Shown: in pieces, positions 34,371 to 45,399 of the stretch | Layout: each line of letters starts with the position of its first letter | How positions within the stretch are numbered: position 1 is the stretch's first letter | NCBI GenBank assembly: GCA_024138025.1 | Contig: JAMXBD010000632.1 | Span: 682,001 to 746,000 of the forward strand | Direction: 5' to 3' | DNA: 64,000 nucleotides | Origin: Combretum micranthum | Taxonomy: Eukaryota; Streptophyta; Magnoliopsida; Myrtales; Combretaceae | Notes under the pieces: generated by a model | Database searches by the model: none | What the model was told of the DNA's origin: nothing | What the model saw: only the letters and a program-made list of their open reading frames with translations | Position numbers and translations under genes: made by a program

Positions 34371-37300
34371 TAAGAGTGGGCTAAAAATCCGATCAATCCA
34401 AACTGAACCGCAAACTAAACTAAACCAAATTGAAATTTACAATGTTTTTTAAATGGTTCGGTTCCAAAAGTAATCCGAACTGAACCATTAATCCGAACCA
34501 AACCGTTCAAAATATATTAAAAAAATTTAATCAAGTGAAAATTAAAACCCCTCCATCGTCTTTCAGTCTAACTATCTATGCTCTCATGCTCTCACCTCTT
34601 AGTCACTCACTCTCTCAATCTCACATCTCTGTTTTTTGCTTACTCTCTCTCTCTCTCACTGTCTCTCCCTCATCTCATTTTTGCCTACTTGGGTTCACAA
34701 AAACTCTATCTCGGTTGGTGATCTCTAATATCTCTCTTTCTCTCTCTTTTTCTCTTGAACATTCTGATAGTATATCAATTAAGGTTTTGATTTAGGGCTA
34801 ATAAATTTTCGTTAAGTTTTTGTGTTTTGTTGTTGTCGTAGTGATGTGTGTGTGAGTATGTTCAATGTTTAGTTTTTATTTTGGTTTGTCATTTTATTTG
34901 TGTTATCAAAGGTGTGGTGTTGCTCGATATGTTGTGTTGGGGTATGTTCACCTGAGGTTCATGGGGTCGTGGATATTGAAGGTAGTGTCGAAGTTGAACT
35001 GGGTTTAGTTTCACACTGGATTTGGATTTAAGTAGCATGTGTGGCAGCTGATGGTGGTTCTGTGGGAGTGTTTACTATTTAGCATGGTGGTCTGGTGTAT
35101 TTGAGTTCGTGTTTGTTTATCAAATAGTGGTTCTATTAATCTTTATGAATGTTATGTTTCTTATCGCTAGTGGTGCAGATTTCATTTTTATGGATTCTAT
35201 TGATTAAATTTTGAATTCGTCATTCTTGGTCTGTGGAGCACATGAGCTAATTATTGCGAGGAAGCTTCTGCAAGTATTATTGTGATAACCTTATATGGTG
35301 GGATCCTAGTTGTTTCGTACGAAGCACCAAAAGTTGAAAATTATTTTCCAAATCATTTAATTTCTACTAAATCTTTATTTAAATTCATGGGGACAAAATT
35401 TTTAAAACTTCCTTCACTAAATGCAGCACTAAAGTAGTTTTCTTTTAACCATCGATATTGTGTAACATGCATAGATGCTACAAGATAATTTAAAAATAAA
35501 AAAAAATGGAATAACGTTCTCTGTGTTTTAGAATTGATTCAATACTTGTTTGATTTGAGAACCAAAATGAAATGGGTAAGAACCAATCCAGAAAATCAAA
35601 TTCAATTTTAGAGGCATTGTTCTTGGTGTAAGTTTAGGATATTTAGATGCCTTTTATTGCCCTATGAAATTTTCCTAAATAAATGAGGGACTAAGGTGGA
35701 TAATTGCCATTCATAGGTTGTCCCTGTTTTGTTATGTATCAAGATTGTAGAGACCTCTAAATTATTAATTTTATTAGTTTAGCATGGTAAGACATAACGA
35801 TAACAATTAATAGAAGCATATTAGTATAGATCTTTGGTTTATTTTCCCTTTTATTTTTTTGCTTTAGCATAATAGTACATGGGGCATCTGGGTATGGACA
35901 TCAATATGGTTTGGATCAAAGACGGTCTTCCATAGCAAAGCTTAACAACCCAAGGACAAGTATATACGAAAGTAACCAGCAAGAAACTTAGTCAATATCT
36001 AGTTTAGAGCATTGAAGGAGATTAGGTTAGGGTGACGGCTAACGTTGTTATTGATATTGTTAAGGCTGTTTTGATTTGTTTTGTTTAACATGATCTCTAT
36101 TGGAGAAATGACACAAGGTTGATGAGTTTGGTCCACGGAGATGGCAATAAAGCTAGCTAGGAAAGTGAATTGGCCAAAGGTATATTGGCAACTAACAATG
36201 GATTTTTATAGAGATGTAGGATTAGACATCATCATGGGTCGGTTCCGAACCGGGAACCGACCTGACCCGTCACCGGCGGTTCTTGAACCAGGAACCGGCC
36301 CGGCAATGGCGGGTCTGAACCGGTAAAGGACCCGTCGGTTCTGACGGGTCCTTACGGTTCCATCCCTAAAAACCGTATGACCCGGCGGTTTTGGACCGTC
36401 GATTCAAGAACCGACGTTCTACATCATAAAAATTAATAAAAAAAATAAGAAAAAAAGAAAAGAAAAATAAAAATTGTAATTAAAAATAAATATTTAAAAC
36501 TATTTTTGCATAAATAATTAAAAAAATTTATTTCCTATTCACAATATTTAATGTGTTATATTAACAACATAAGTAATAATTACATTTAAATCATATATTG
36601 TTAAATTTATGTAGACTTCTAATCAAAGTAGACTTTCTTTCTTAACAATGTGTATTCATTTTTTGTTATTAAGAATTATTATATCTTTGAATATTTTATA
36701 ATGTCACATTGCTAATATAACAACTAAAAAAGGCAAGTGATTGTATATAAATAAATACATATTATAAAATTTCTTTTAACTAATATCATGAACAATTATT
36801 GTAGCTCAATGTTATTTCAAGTTAAAAATTTATTTTGTATTTTTTCTTAGTTAAATTAAATAAATTATTTAATTGAATATTTTTTTTCATGGTCTCGTTC
36901 CTCTAGAACCGGAACCGAACCGTGAGAACCGGCTTCCTAAGAACCGGAACCGACCGGCTCCACGTCCGGTTCCGGTTCACAACTTTTGAACCGGGAACCG
37001 CGGTTCGGGTCCGTTCCAGACCCGAACCGGATCGTGACTATTCTAGAATGAGCACTTTTGTCCTACATCGTCACGGTCCGGTTCGGGTCTGGAACCGACC
37101 CGAACCCCGTTCCCGTTCCAAAAGTGGTGGAACCGGAACCGGACCCGTGGGAGCCGGTCCTTCCCGGTTCTTAGGAACCGCCGGTTCTCACTTCGTTCCG
37201 TTCTAGAGGAACCGAGAACCATGAAAAAAAAAATAATCAATTAAATAATTTATTTAATTTAACTAAAAAAAATAAAAATATAAATTTTAACTTGAAATAA

Positions 37301-38273
37301 CATTGAGCCTAACAATAATTGTTCATGATATTAGTTAAAAGAAATTTATAATTATTTATTTATATATACAATCACTTGCACTTTTTAGTTGTTATATTAG
37401 CAATGTGACATTATAAAATATTCAAAGATATAAATAATTCTTAATAACAAAAAATGAATCACACATTGTTAAGAAAAAAGTCTACTTTGATTAGAAGTCT
37501 ACATAAATTTAACAATAATATTTCAAATGTAATTATTACTTATGTTTTAATAATAACACATTAAATAATGTGAATAGGAAATAAATTTTTTATTATTTAT
37601 GCAAAAATATTTTAAATATTTATTTTATAATTACAATTTTTATAATTTTCTTTTCTTTTTTTCTACTTTTTTTTATAATTTTTATGATGTAGAACCGTCG
37701 TTCTTGAATCGACGGTTCCAAAACCGCCGGTCATACGGTTTTTAGGATGGAACCGTAAGGACCCTCAGAACCGACGGTCCTTTACCGTTCAGACCCGCCA
37801 TTGCCGGGCCGTTCCTGGTTCAAGAACAACCGGACGGGTCAGGTCGGTTCCCGGTTCGAACCGACCCATGATGATGTCTAGCTCATTCAACACTCTCTTT
37901 CCCTGCTTGTCGTGTTTGAACGTGTCGACAATGAGATGAAATATAATAATATATTTGTATATTAAGTAATTGAGTTCGAATTATCCCAATTTTTCTTTTT
38001 TTCTTAAATTCATTAAAACGTAAATTGATAATTCATTACGAGTTATGATCCAGCTCCATGCTTCACGACCAATATTCTATTGGATTTAAAAAAATAATTA
38101 AATCCATAATCAAAACTGAACCAAAATATTATTTAAGGGTTTGAAAATTTTTCAATTTGATCTAAACCATTATTTAATGGTTTGGTTTAAGAAGAAAAAG
38201 AAAACAAATCGTAAATTATGGTTTGGTCGGGTTTTTGCAAAAACCGAACCAAACCGTTCCGCGCCCACCCCAA
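34371..38273. mobile_element. hAT-like element inserted in Rep-A copy 3
   Basis: Left end 'taagagtgggcta' and right end, read inward on the minus strand, 'ttggggtgggcgcgg' share the TA-GGGGTGGGC core typical of plant hAT ends. Subterminal text on both sides is rich in 'aaccgaaccaaacc'/'ggtttggttcgg'. Rep-A text lies immediately outside both ends. I do not see a clear 8-base target duplication. The interior has a CT-rich tract (34600-34760), no recognisable transposase, and a nested foldback (36223-37880). It is probably non-autonomous, or several nested elements. Confidence 0.5.
36223..37880. mobile_element. 1.66-kb foldback element with ~815-base arms
   Basis: The left arm 36223-37038 is the reverse complement of the right arm 37070-37880, with only scattered differences along the parts I checked; the loop is 31 bases. 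The tips are tagacatcatcatgggtcgg and its complement. The outer and inner ends of each arm are GC-rich repeats of 'ggttccgaaccgg' type, and the middle of each arm is AT-rich. The bases TA bound both tips and could be a two-base target duplication, but this is ambiguous because TA is its own complement. The open frames here on both strands are artefacts of the ACCGGAACCG repeats. Confidence 0.8.
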
Positions 38274-38289
38274 GGGAGATATAGATTGG

Positions 38290-39420
38290 TTAATCGAACC
38301 GTGCCCACTACTAATTCAAAGATATTGCTTAACTTGTTAGTTGTAATAACCATGTAATTATTTTGTTGAAGGTTATTCATTGGATTAATGGCTGCATTGA
38401 AAAGAATATAGTGTGTGTTATATTGAATGACGTTAAAAAAAATAGAAACTATTTTTGTTTTTTATTCTTGTCTTCATTGGTAATTTCATTTTTATTTACT
38501 TCATAATGATATTGTTTTTTTGCCATACATTAGTATTTGTACCCACATATTTATTGCTAGTGAATGATATGATTTGAAGATTTGCGCCGAGGTTTTATTA
38601 TGTTTGTCAACGTTAATAATCAAAGGATTTTAATTATGCTGTTGAAAAAATCCACTACCAAAATTTATGATTATGTTATTGGAAGGAATCACGAATTCAA
38701 AAAATAAAAAATAAAAAGGACAAGTTTCTGTTTGATAAGAAATCATGGATTCTATAAACTTTTTTTTCCCGCCTAATTCAATTATGTGAAAATGTTCCTA
38801 GAAAGAGTTTACTTCTATATAACTTAAGTTTCATCATTTAATGTTTTCTTGGTAAATGCTATTTTATTCCATGTTCGATTTTTAGTGCTTAGTAACAAAT
38901 GTTTTATATGTAACCATATTACTTTGAAATTATATATCGGTCAATGACGTTTTTATAATTGATTTGTTTAATGCTTAGCGACAAATGAATGTTTTTTTGG
39001 AAACATATTTACTTCGATTTGATAATTATTCAGTGAGAGAATTGATTTGATCATTATTCAATGAAAATGATTTTCACTTGCATATGAAAATATTCGTCTT
39101 AGGTCCTCTCCTCAACCACACTTTCATATGACATTTCTTCCTCCATTCCTTACATCTCATGGACTTCCCAAGAAGGAGAAAAATTAGAATGGAATAATTT
39201 ATATCCGATTTGATCATTATTCACTGAGAGAATTGATGTGATCATTATTCGATGAAAGAGATCTTCGTTCGCATATGACAATATTCGTATTAGTTCATCT
39301 CCTAAACCATATTTTCATATGACATTCCTTCCTCCATTGTTTACATCTTATAGACTTTTGTATCTGATTTGATCACTTATTCTCCATTCCTTACACCCTA
39401 TAGGAATTTTAACATATGGC
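38290..39420 (+). repeat. Rep-A copy 3, right part
   Basis: Text resumes with 'aaccgtgcccactactaatt' and runs parallel to 2865-3890 of copy 1 and 29245-30350 of copy 2, including the 'gagagaattgatttgatcat' motifs. It ends near 39420, before any membrane-ORF sequence. Confidence 0.75.
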
Positions 39421-39962
39421 GCAAACGTCACCTTTCCTTAGTAATCTAGTCATGTTTATTAAACTTTGGTAAATGTGCACTATTAGTCATGTTTCTTTAG
39501 ATTCACTCTACATATGAAAAAAAAAATAAAAGGAACTAAATTTGAAAAGAAAATTTATTTTTTTAAGGAACTAAACTTAAAGAGAAATTTATTTCTTCCT
39601 TCAACACTAATTTAATTTATGACTATTAATCTTAATTTCTTAAAAAAAAACTGTTTCAATTTGTGATTATAGTATCGGGTCTATATATTTAAATACCTGT
39701 TTTAATTTTAGTTATATTTACCTATGTTCAAAATAATTATAACACGATTTTAATATCAAAGATTTAAAGTTAAACAATGTAATAAATTATGTCATACCAT
39801 TTAAATATTATTGAATTTAAGTTTACCTTTTGAAAAAGAAAAATAATAGATATGAAATAATACGAAAAAGAAAAGAAAACTAGGGTTACTTTTCTCTTTC
39901 TCTAACTCATTTTTCACGTTCCCGCCTCCCTTCTCCCTCTCCTTCGTGTCTTCAACAGATGG

Positions 39963-39971
39963 AAACCCTAA
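39963..39971 (+). promoter_or_regulatory. Telo-box in a CT-rich leader
   Basis: AAACCCTAA lies 104 bases before the ATG at 40075, in a stretch with many CCCT words. Telo-boxes are common near transcription starts of plant housekeeping genes. This fits the kinase-like first exon that follows. Position-based inference only. Confidence 0.4.
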
Positions 39972-40074
39972 CCCTAGCCCCAAATTAATCTCCATATCCC
40001 CCTTTACCACTCTCGTTCGATTTTGGGACCCATGATAATACCGACAATAGCAACTATAGGAAGCCAATGGAAGC

Positions 40075-40672
40075 ATGGCTGAGAAGAAGCCTAAAGTTGT
40101 TTTTGTATTTGGTGGGTTCGGTTTCTTTTCTTTTCTTTAATGAATTTTTGTATCCTCACTAGTTCTAAGAGTCTTGATTTACCTTTTATGTCGATGAATT
40201 TTGTTCCTCGGAAACCTTTTAGTTTCTTTCTGCTACATATTGATTGTTGTACTATGCCACTGACACTTGAAGCATATATGCAGTGTGTTTGTAATAAAAT
40301 TTTGAGTGTGGTCACCTATTCTCTAATCCTCAAATCCATGGATGCAGATCATTCTTGTAAGCATGGTTCTGATTGTCAGATTTTATGACTAGATTTCTTG
40401 GTTTTTTTTTTTTTTTTTGTTTTATCATAGTGATCTGGTTTTGTTTGCATTATAAAAATGACTTTTGATTGACATGAAGTTTAGAATGCATTTTGATGTT
40501 TGAAGATCGGTTTAGAAGCTTTTTTTACAATATTTTTATGTGCAATTGAGTTTTCAGGGGTCCCTGGCAGTAGAAAAGGTACCGGTGTGTTAATATTGTT
40601 CAACACTTTGGATACCCATCTCGGTGCTGGTGACCTTTTGCGAGCAGAAATTGCATCTAGGTCCAAGAATGG
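40075..40672 (+). pseudogene. UMP/CMP-kinase-like gene fragment, two exons
   Basis: Exon 1 (40075-40111) reads MAEKKPKVVFVFG and ends at a GT donor. Exon 2 (40558-40672, acceptor ttttcag, donor gtaaat) joins in phase to read VPGSRKGTG, then LDTHLGAGDLLRAEIASRSKNG. Plant UMP-CMP kinases, which phosphorylate UMP/CMP with ATP, read KPKVVFVLGGPGSGKGTQC and YTHLSAGDLLRAEI with exon junctions at the same places. Here the phosphate-binding loop GGPGSGKG has become GVPGSRKG, and the segment before YTHLS is unrecognisable. No later kinase exons (LID, core, C-terminal) were found. It is probably a partial duplicate that still keeps good splice sites. The telo-box upstream suggests that the original promoter came with it. 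Confidence 0.75.
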
Positions 40673-41249
40673 GTAAATGATTTTTTTTTTTCCTATTTCT
40701 TTTTGGGATAAGCTTTAGCATATTTGTATGAATGATAGAAAATGTCATAACTATATTTCCAGCATGTTTGTTGATAACACAGTCGTTGTGCGAATGATAT
40801 TTTCAGTAGATGCAGAGACTGCTTTGATTTGAAAATTGAGGGATAGGCTACATTTTAATAATCTCTTAAAGTCAGGCATTATACGATTTTTCATAAATAA
40901 AATTCGTAAACTTGATGATATTTCGAGAGATCAAAACCTATTTGAAACACTTAATTATTTTTTGTGTTTTTATGAAGTTGTTACATAGCAATATAGTTTC
41001 AAATCTCTGCCCTCACTTATCAATTTATGGAAACATAAAGAGGCTCTATTTTTATTAGGTAAAAGGGACTCCCTTTTAATGTCCATTCCATCATTCGTTT
41101 ATGCTTTAATTGCTTTGAGAAAACGTCCACATCTCATAGACGGACACTCTTGTTGACCATCATAATCAAGTCAGGAAAATGTTTACTCTCAATCGAAGCC
41201 TCAGATCATTCGTTCATCTTTACTGATATTTAGTCAAATGTTATTATAG

Positions 41250-42961
41250 CGACCAGGAATGGTTGCAATTATTGGAAGCTTTTAGCAGTAGGTGTAGCTG
41301 GAGTGACGGTAGCAGCTGGTGGTGTCATTTATAATGAATTTAAGAAGATTTTTTGGGGTAAAGTGGGGTTTTCACTTTTGCACTTTTCGTAAATATGTGA
41401 AAATTGGGAGTATATCCTTATACAAAACAATATGTCCCCACGATTTTTTTTTTTGAAATAATGTTATATTTGTGTCACATTAGGTAATAACGGTGTTTTC
41501 AAGATATTTGGAAAATTTGTTTCTATGAAACACACATTGTTAATTTAAGCATGTTATTTTAAATAAAAAATAACGCATTTTAAATATTAGCTTGCAGAGT
41601 ATATCAATGATCAGAAGATATTGTTTTGGGAGCTTCGACCTAAAAAACGATCAAGACAGAATGAGGTCAGCTGTAAGCCTATTTTTCACATCATTTTGTT
41701 TTCTAAAACTGAATATTGCATTTTAGCCATTTATTCAAATGTTGTCATGATGAGCCTCCTATAAGTTATCATAGTCGTATTGTTAGATTGTTGATATCCA
41801 TCCATAATATCATCACATTATATGCTGTATAATGTAATAGATGCGAAAAAACGGTACAGGGTTTTACATTTGAGATACATTGCTAGATATAGTTTAGAAG
41901 CATATAAAGGCTTCCTGATTGTCTTACCATTGAGTTTTCTTGTCTTTTTTTTCAATTTTAATTTTGACATTTTGAGCAAACGCTTTTTTAGTCCCAAATA
42001 AATATCTACTATCCCATTTCATTTAGTTAGCTTGCTGGTTGTTTAGTTATCTGCAAGTGATTTGTTGCACAGGGAAATTTCTTGACTTCCTTTTTAGATT
42101 TACGAATGCATTTGCTAAGTAATCCAAAAAAGCTTGCCATTAGGAATTTTGAACTTACTCAATTGTTGCCTGGGTATAAAAAATCATTTCATCACTGTCT
42201 TTAAAGTTGATTGTGGTAAATATTATTCTTTAACCATTTGAGAGAGGAGAATTATAAGTTGTTATCTTCTACAATAATTTTTACCCCTAAAATTTTATGA
42301 TTATATATTTTTTAGTACTCTATTATCTATATTGCTTAATTTAGTAATAGAGAAATGAAGTTGTTCCCTTTGCATGCATTTTATAGCATGATGTCTTCTC
42401 CCTCATATATATCTCATAGACACAAAAATAGGTATTTATTAGTGATATCTTTTATGCACACAGATTATGGCTTTGGAGATCATTTTACATTTCATTCCAA
42501 TGCATTTCAAATTAGAAATTAGCACTCTAGTTATGAAAACAATGCAAAATAACCATTTTCCTTTTGTTGTGGATGATTGTTCTGCACAAACAATACTCTT
42601 CTATCCCACAAGATTATATATTTATTTATTTTTCTTGGTTGCTGTGGAATCTTTGGGTTGTAATTATCTTGATTATGAATTTTTTAGATGAAATATTAAT
42701 ATTGCTGGCATCTGCAGTTTTTTTTGTATATAAGGCGACCTTAGCTAGACTAAAAGCAATGCTACTTTCATTTATTTAATTGATCAGTATAAACTTCAAG
42801 TTGTTCGTAGCTTGCTTGTACAACCTTTTTCTTCTATTTCCATATGAAAAATATCTATACAATGCACGTGTAACAATGTTAGAACTTTGACACTCAGTCG
42901 GCCTAAGAAGGATGAAATTACTGTCGCTGAGGCAAAAGTTAAAGTTAGCTTCTACCATTAA
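41250..42961 (+). CDS. Unidentified single-pass membrane protein, four in-phase exons (5' end missing)
   Basis: Exons 41250-41357, 41598-41665, 42073-42173 and 42898-42961 are each bounded by AG and GT and join in one open frame ending at TAA 42959-42961. The protein reads NYWKLLAVGVAGVTVAAGG (a membrane segment), then FKKIFWEYINDQKILFWE, the basic stretch RPKKRSRQNE, then MHLLSNPKKLAIRNFELTQL, and ends RPKKDEITVAEAKVKVSF-YH. Three junctions in phase with no stop make a chance chain less likely than for a single exon. The first exon has no ATG in frame, so an upstream exon is missing or unseen; joining it to the kinase exon at 40672 does not keep the frame. I do not recognise the family. It lies between the kinase fragment and the partial membrane ORF. 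Confidence 0.4.
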
Positions 42962-43254
42962 GGGGCAAGTATTATTTACCACTATGATCTACCTTCAGTG
43001 ATAACATTCTGATAGAAAATTTGCATTAATGACAGTAATTTGTTTGAAGTTGATTTCCAACTTGCCTGGTTGAAATAGCAATGACAGACAGAAAAAGATT
43101 GCCTTTATTTTCTCTTTTGAAGTTAACTGCAGAGTCTATACATGTGTTGCTCCTAAAAGGTCCAGCATTGCTAGGCCTACTAATTAGTTTCCTTCCATAC
43201 CTCTCATATAGAGTTGATAAAAAAGGAGAAAACATTCCTTCTAGCATTGCTAGG

Positions 43255-43446
43255 CCCATTCTAAAATTGCCTAATTTATGAAATTTAAAAATTGGACAAA
43301 CCGTACCAAATTTGAAATGTACATTTCATAGACTTCCCAAGAAGGACAAGAAGGAGAAAAATCAGAACGAATAAATTGTATTTGATTTGATCATTATTCA
43401 ATGAAAGAGATCTTCATTCGCTTTCATACTCTTGTCTTGGTATAGC
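43255..43446 (+). repeat. Rep-A remnant before partial membrane ORF
   Basis: Pieces such as 'attctaaaattgcctaattt' match about 2207 of copy 1, and 'tttgatcattattcaatgaa' matches the 3' motif region. The remnant is a shortened Rep-A that still abuts the ORF homologue. Confidence 0.6.
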
Positions 43447-43783
43447 GGCAACACTCAACAGAATGATGTTGAAAGGTATGTATCACAGAGCAGCAAGTGT
43501 AATGGAGAATGTGGGAGTTGCATTGATAATTTTAGGTCTATTTGGACTCAATAGCTCATCCCTTCCCCCAGCTCTAGGATGGATTTGCTGGCTCTGTTTT
43601 GTGCTGTCCTGTGTCCCACTTGTATTGGGCATCCTGCTTCGTAAATCCACAAATGATATAAGCAGCTTAAACTCTGATACTCCAGATCCACCCAACAATA
43701 TGATGATTGATGTTGGCTACAGTATTCTGCTATCAGTCATAGAGTTGCATTGGATACTGAATTTGTTGTTTGGTTTGTACTGA
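43447..43783 (+). CDS. Membrane protein ORF family, C-terminal partial copy (unit B)
   Basis: The frame from 43447 (an ATG is at 43463) reads ATLNRMMLKGMYHRAASV, NVGVALIILGLFGL, WICWLCFVLSCVPLVLGIL, aligning with residues about 171-250 of the intact unit D protein and covering its last two membrane segments. The stop of the other copies is lost by small changes, so the frame runs 25 codons further (IDVGYSILLSVIELHWI...). The N-terminal 170 residues, including the glutamine-rich linker and first membrane segment, are absent. Substitutions are many compared with A and D, so it is an older copy. Whether it is translated is unknown; the start is only the first ATG in frame. Confidence 0.45.
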
Positions 43784-43924
43784 ATAGTAATGTTTGTCTG
43801 CTGTCAAGTTTTAACTCGCCAGGAAGTAATTGATGTTTGGCACCTCATATAACGCAATAATATCCTTTGGATTAGGAGGGTTAAATAAATCATTTTATAA
43901 TACATCATTTGTGTATTGGAAATT

Positions 43925-44136
43925 TTAATATTCAGGTGCACTTTTTATTGAATCAGTCGTTTTTCAAGAGGCTGAATGATCTCAATTTCTCTGCATACCC
44001 TACAAATGATTCAATACCTGTAAAAGCTTATGGTTCTTTGGATGTTAATGCCGACATGGAAATATTGTCAATGAAGCACAGGGCAGTTTTTCGTTACCAT
44101 TTCATTCCTCTAGTAACTTTGCCTGCTGACAAATGA
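43925..44136 (+). pseudogene. PHYLLO: PHYLLO MenF-like exon, unit B first copy
   Basis: After an acceptor (attcag) the frame reads VHFLLNQSFFKRLNDLN, then IPVKAYGSLDVNADMEIL, then HFIPLVTLPADK, stop. It is the longest version of this exon and shows the 5' part (LNDLNFSAYPTNDS) that is frameshifted in A and D. The usual FFIPQ is changed to HFIPL and no donor follows. A second version of the same exon lies 0.8 kb downstream (44909). Confidence 0.6.
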
Positions 44137-44292
44137 GTTATGTCAAATTACTCCTTTGGAGCTGTTTCATTGCCCGCCCTCTGTCCTTTTGGTTGAATAA
44201 AAGCCCACACTATCAGAATAGTTGTTTGTGTCCATCTTTAGTTATAAGCAGCACGGGCTTTGATATTGGTGTAGTTATATCATCAAATTGAG

Positions 44293-44370
44293 CTAGTTGG
44301 GCATGGGGATGTTTCAATTTTAGCAGCAATGATGGTACAGAGTGAGTGCATCTCCTTGTTGTGCATTAGA
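44293..44370 (+). pseudogene. PHYLLO: PHYLLO MenF-like exon 2, unit B first copy
   Basis: Reads LVGHGDVSILAAMMVQSE and then loses frame before the CCTFEA segment, through a short insertion (tgagtgcatctcc). Partner of the exon at 43925. Confidence 0.6.
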
Positions 44371-44908
44371 TTATCAGAATATTTGTTCATGTTTCTTACT
44401 TTTGAGAGATCTTTATTGTAGGTATAATATGCCTATGGATAGATGCTTGTGGCTTCGTCTTGATTGGCTGTCTATATCTTTCAGTTTAATATAACAACAT
44501 GATCGCATTGTTCTTGTCGTCCACAGACCAGACAGAAATTCCCCTATGAAATATGATCTACTCCTAAAAGCCTTAATATGGTTGAAAAATCAGTTGAACT
44601 CTGAGATAAAAGTTTTTGACTTTTGCTCCATGTTCTTGCAAATTTTTAACTAGATGTTGGATTCTCAAAAATTAAATTTGTATTGAATTATTCTTTTGTA
44701 TGAGGAATTTAGAATAAGATTAAGCATTATCCTGTTCTTTCCCTCTCTCTCTCTCTCTCTAATTGCGTAATACAAATGAGTATGATATTTATATCCATAA
44801 TTCACAATCATTGCATTTTGGTCTTTTGAATTTTAGCTTCAAATCTCAGATTTATTAGTCCTTGATTCCGAATCTATAATGAACCATTAGTATGACATCT
44901 TATGGGTT

Positions 44909-45070
44909 TCTCAAGAGGCTGAATGAGCTGAATTTTTTGTTGACACCTCTAAAAGCTTATGGTTTCATGAATGTTAATTTCAACATGGAATCATTGTCAG
45001 CAAAGTGTGAAGCAGGTTCTTGTAACGTTTTCATTCCTCAGTTAGCTTTTCCAGCTGACAAAATCAGTTA
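44909..45070 (+). pseudogene. PHYLLO: PHYLLO MenF-like exon, unit B second copy
   Basis: Reads FLKRLNELNF, LKAYGFMNVNFNMESLS, EAGSCNVFIPQLAFPADK. This is the version closest to the expected PHYLLO pattern AYGFmdvnF...aGS...FIPQ, and its frame stays open to 45143. The GT donor expected after FIPQ reads ttagct instead. Together with 43925 it shows a local duplication of these two exons inside unit B. Confidence 0.65.
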
Positions 45071-45203
45071 TGCCAAATTTTTCCTTCCATTCGGTTTCCT
45101 TGTCCCATGTCCTTTTGCTTTGAAAAATCCCTTGCTGCCATAATAACTGTCCATGTCCATCTTTAGTTATAAGTAGCTGGTTTTGATATTGATGTAATTA
45201 TAT

Positions 45204-45299
45204 GTTTCTATTTTAGCAGCAACGATGGTATGGAGTGAATCTCCTTGTTGCACATTTGATGCACTTCTTTCTTTCAAGAGATCCTTTATCGTAGTACAG
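45204..45299 (+). pseudogene. PHYLLO: PHYLLO MenF-like exon 2, unit B second copy
   Basis: Reads VSILAATMVWSESPCC, TFDALLSFKRSF. The ILAAT.vW form is the closest in the window to the PHYLLO pattern SILAATlaW. The 5' LDEHG part and the donor (gtagtaca instead of caggtaca) are lost. Confidence 0.65.
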
Positions 45300-45399
45300 C
45301 ATGTCTATAGACAAATGATTGTGGGATCGTCGTTATTGACTCTCTAGATCTTTCAGTTTAATGTTAAAACATGATAGCACTGTTTTTGTTGTCCAGGCA

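Noticed and set aside
34039..34452. 137-codon ORF with a repeated peptide
   Set aside because: It is the translation of four ~105-base DNA tandem units inserted into Rep-A; one unit is shortened, and the period follows the DNA rather than a protein fold.
34535..34795. 86-codon Ser/Leu-rich ORF
   Set aside because: It lies over a (CT)n-rich tract inside the hAT-like element; composition explains the open frame.
36922..37240. Open frames on both strands rich in Arg/Pro/Gly
   Set aside because: They translate the ACCGGAACCG simple repeats at the centre of the foldback; both strands are open for the same reason and no domain is seen.
39963..39982. Telomere-like AAACCCTAACCCTAG
   Set aside because: Only about two repeats, in a leader context; better explained as a telo-box than as an interstitial telomere. 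Similar single words at 53272 and 59507 are also too short.
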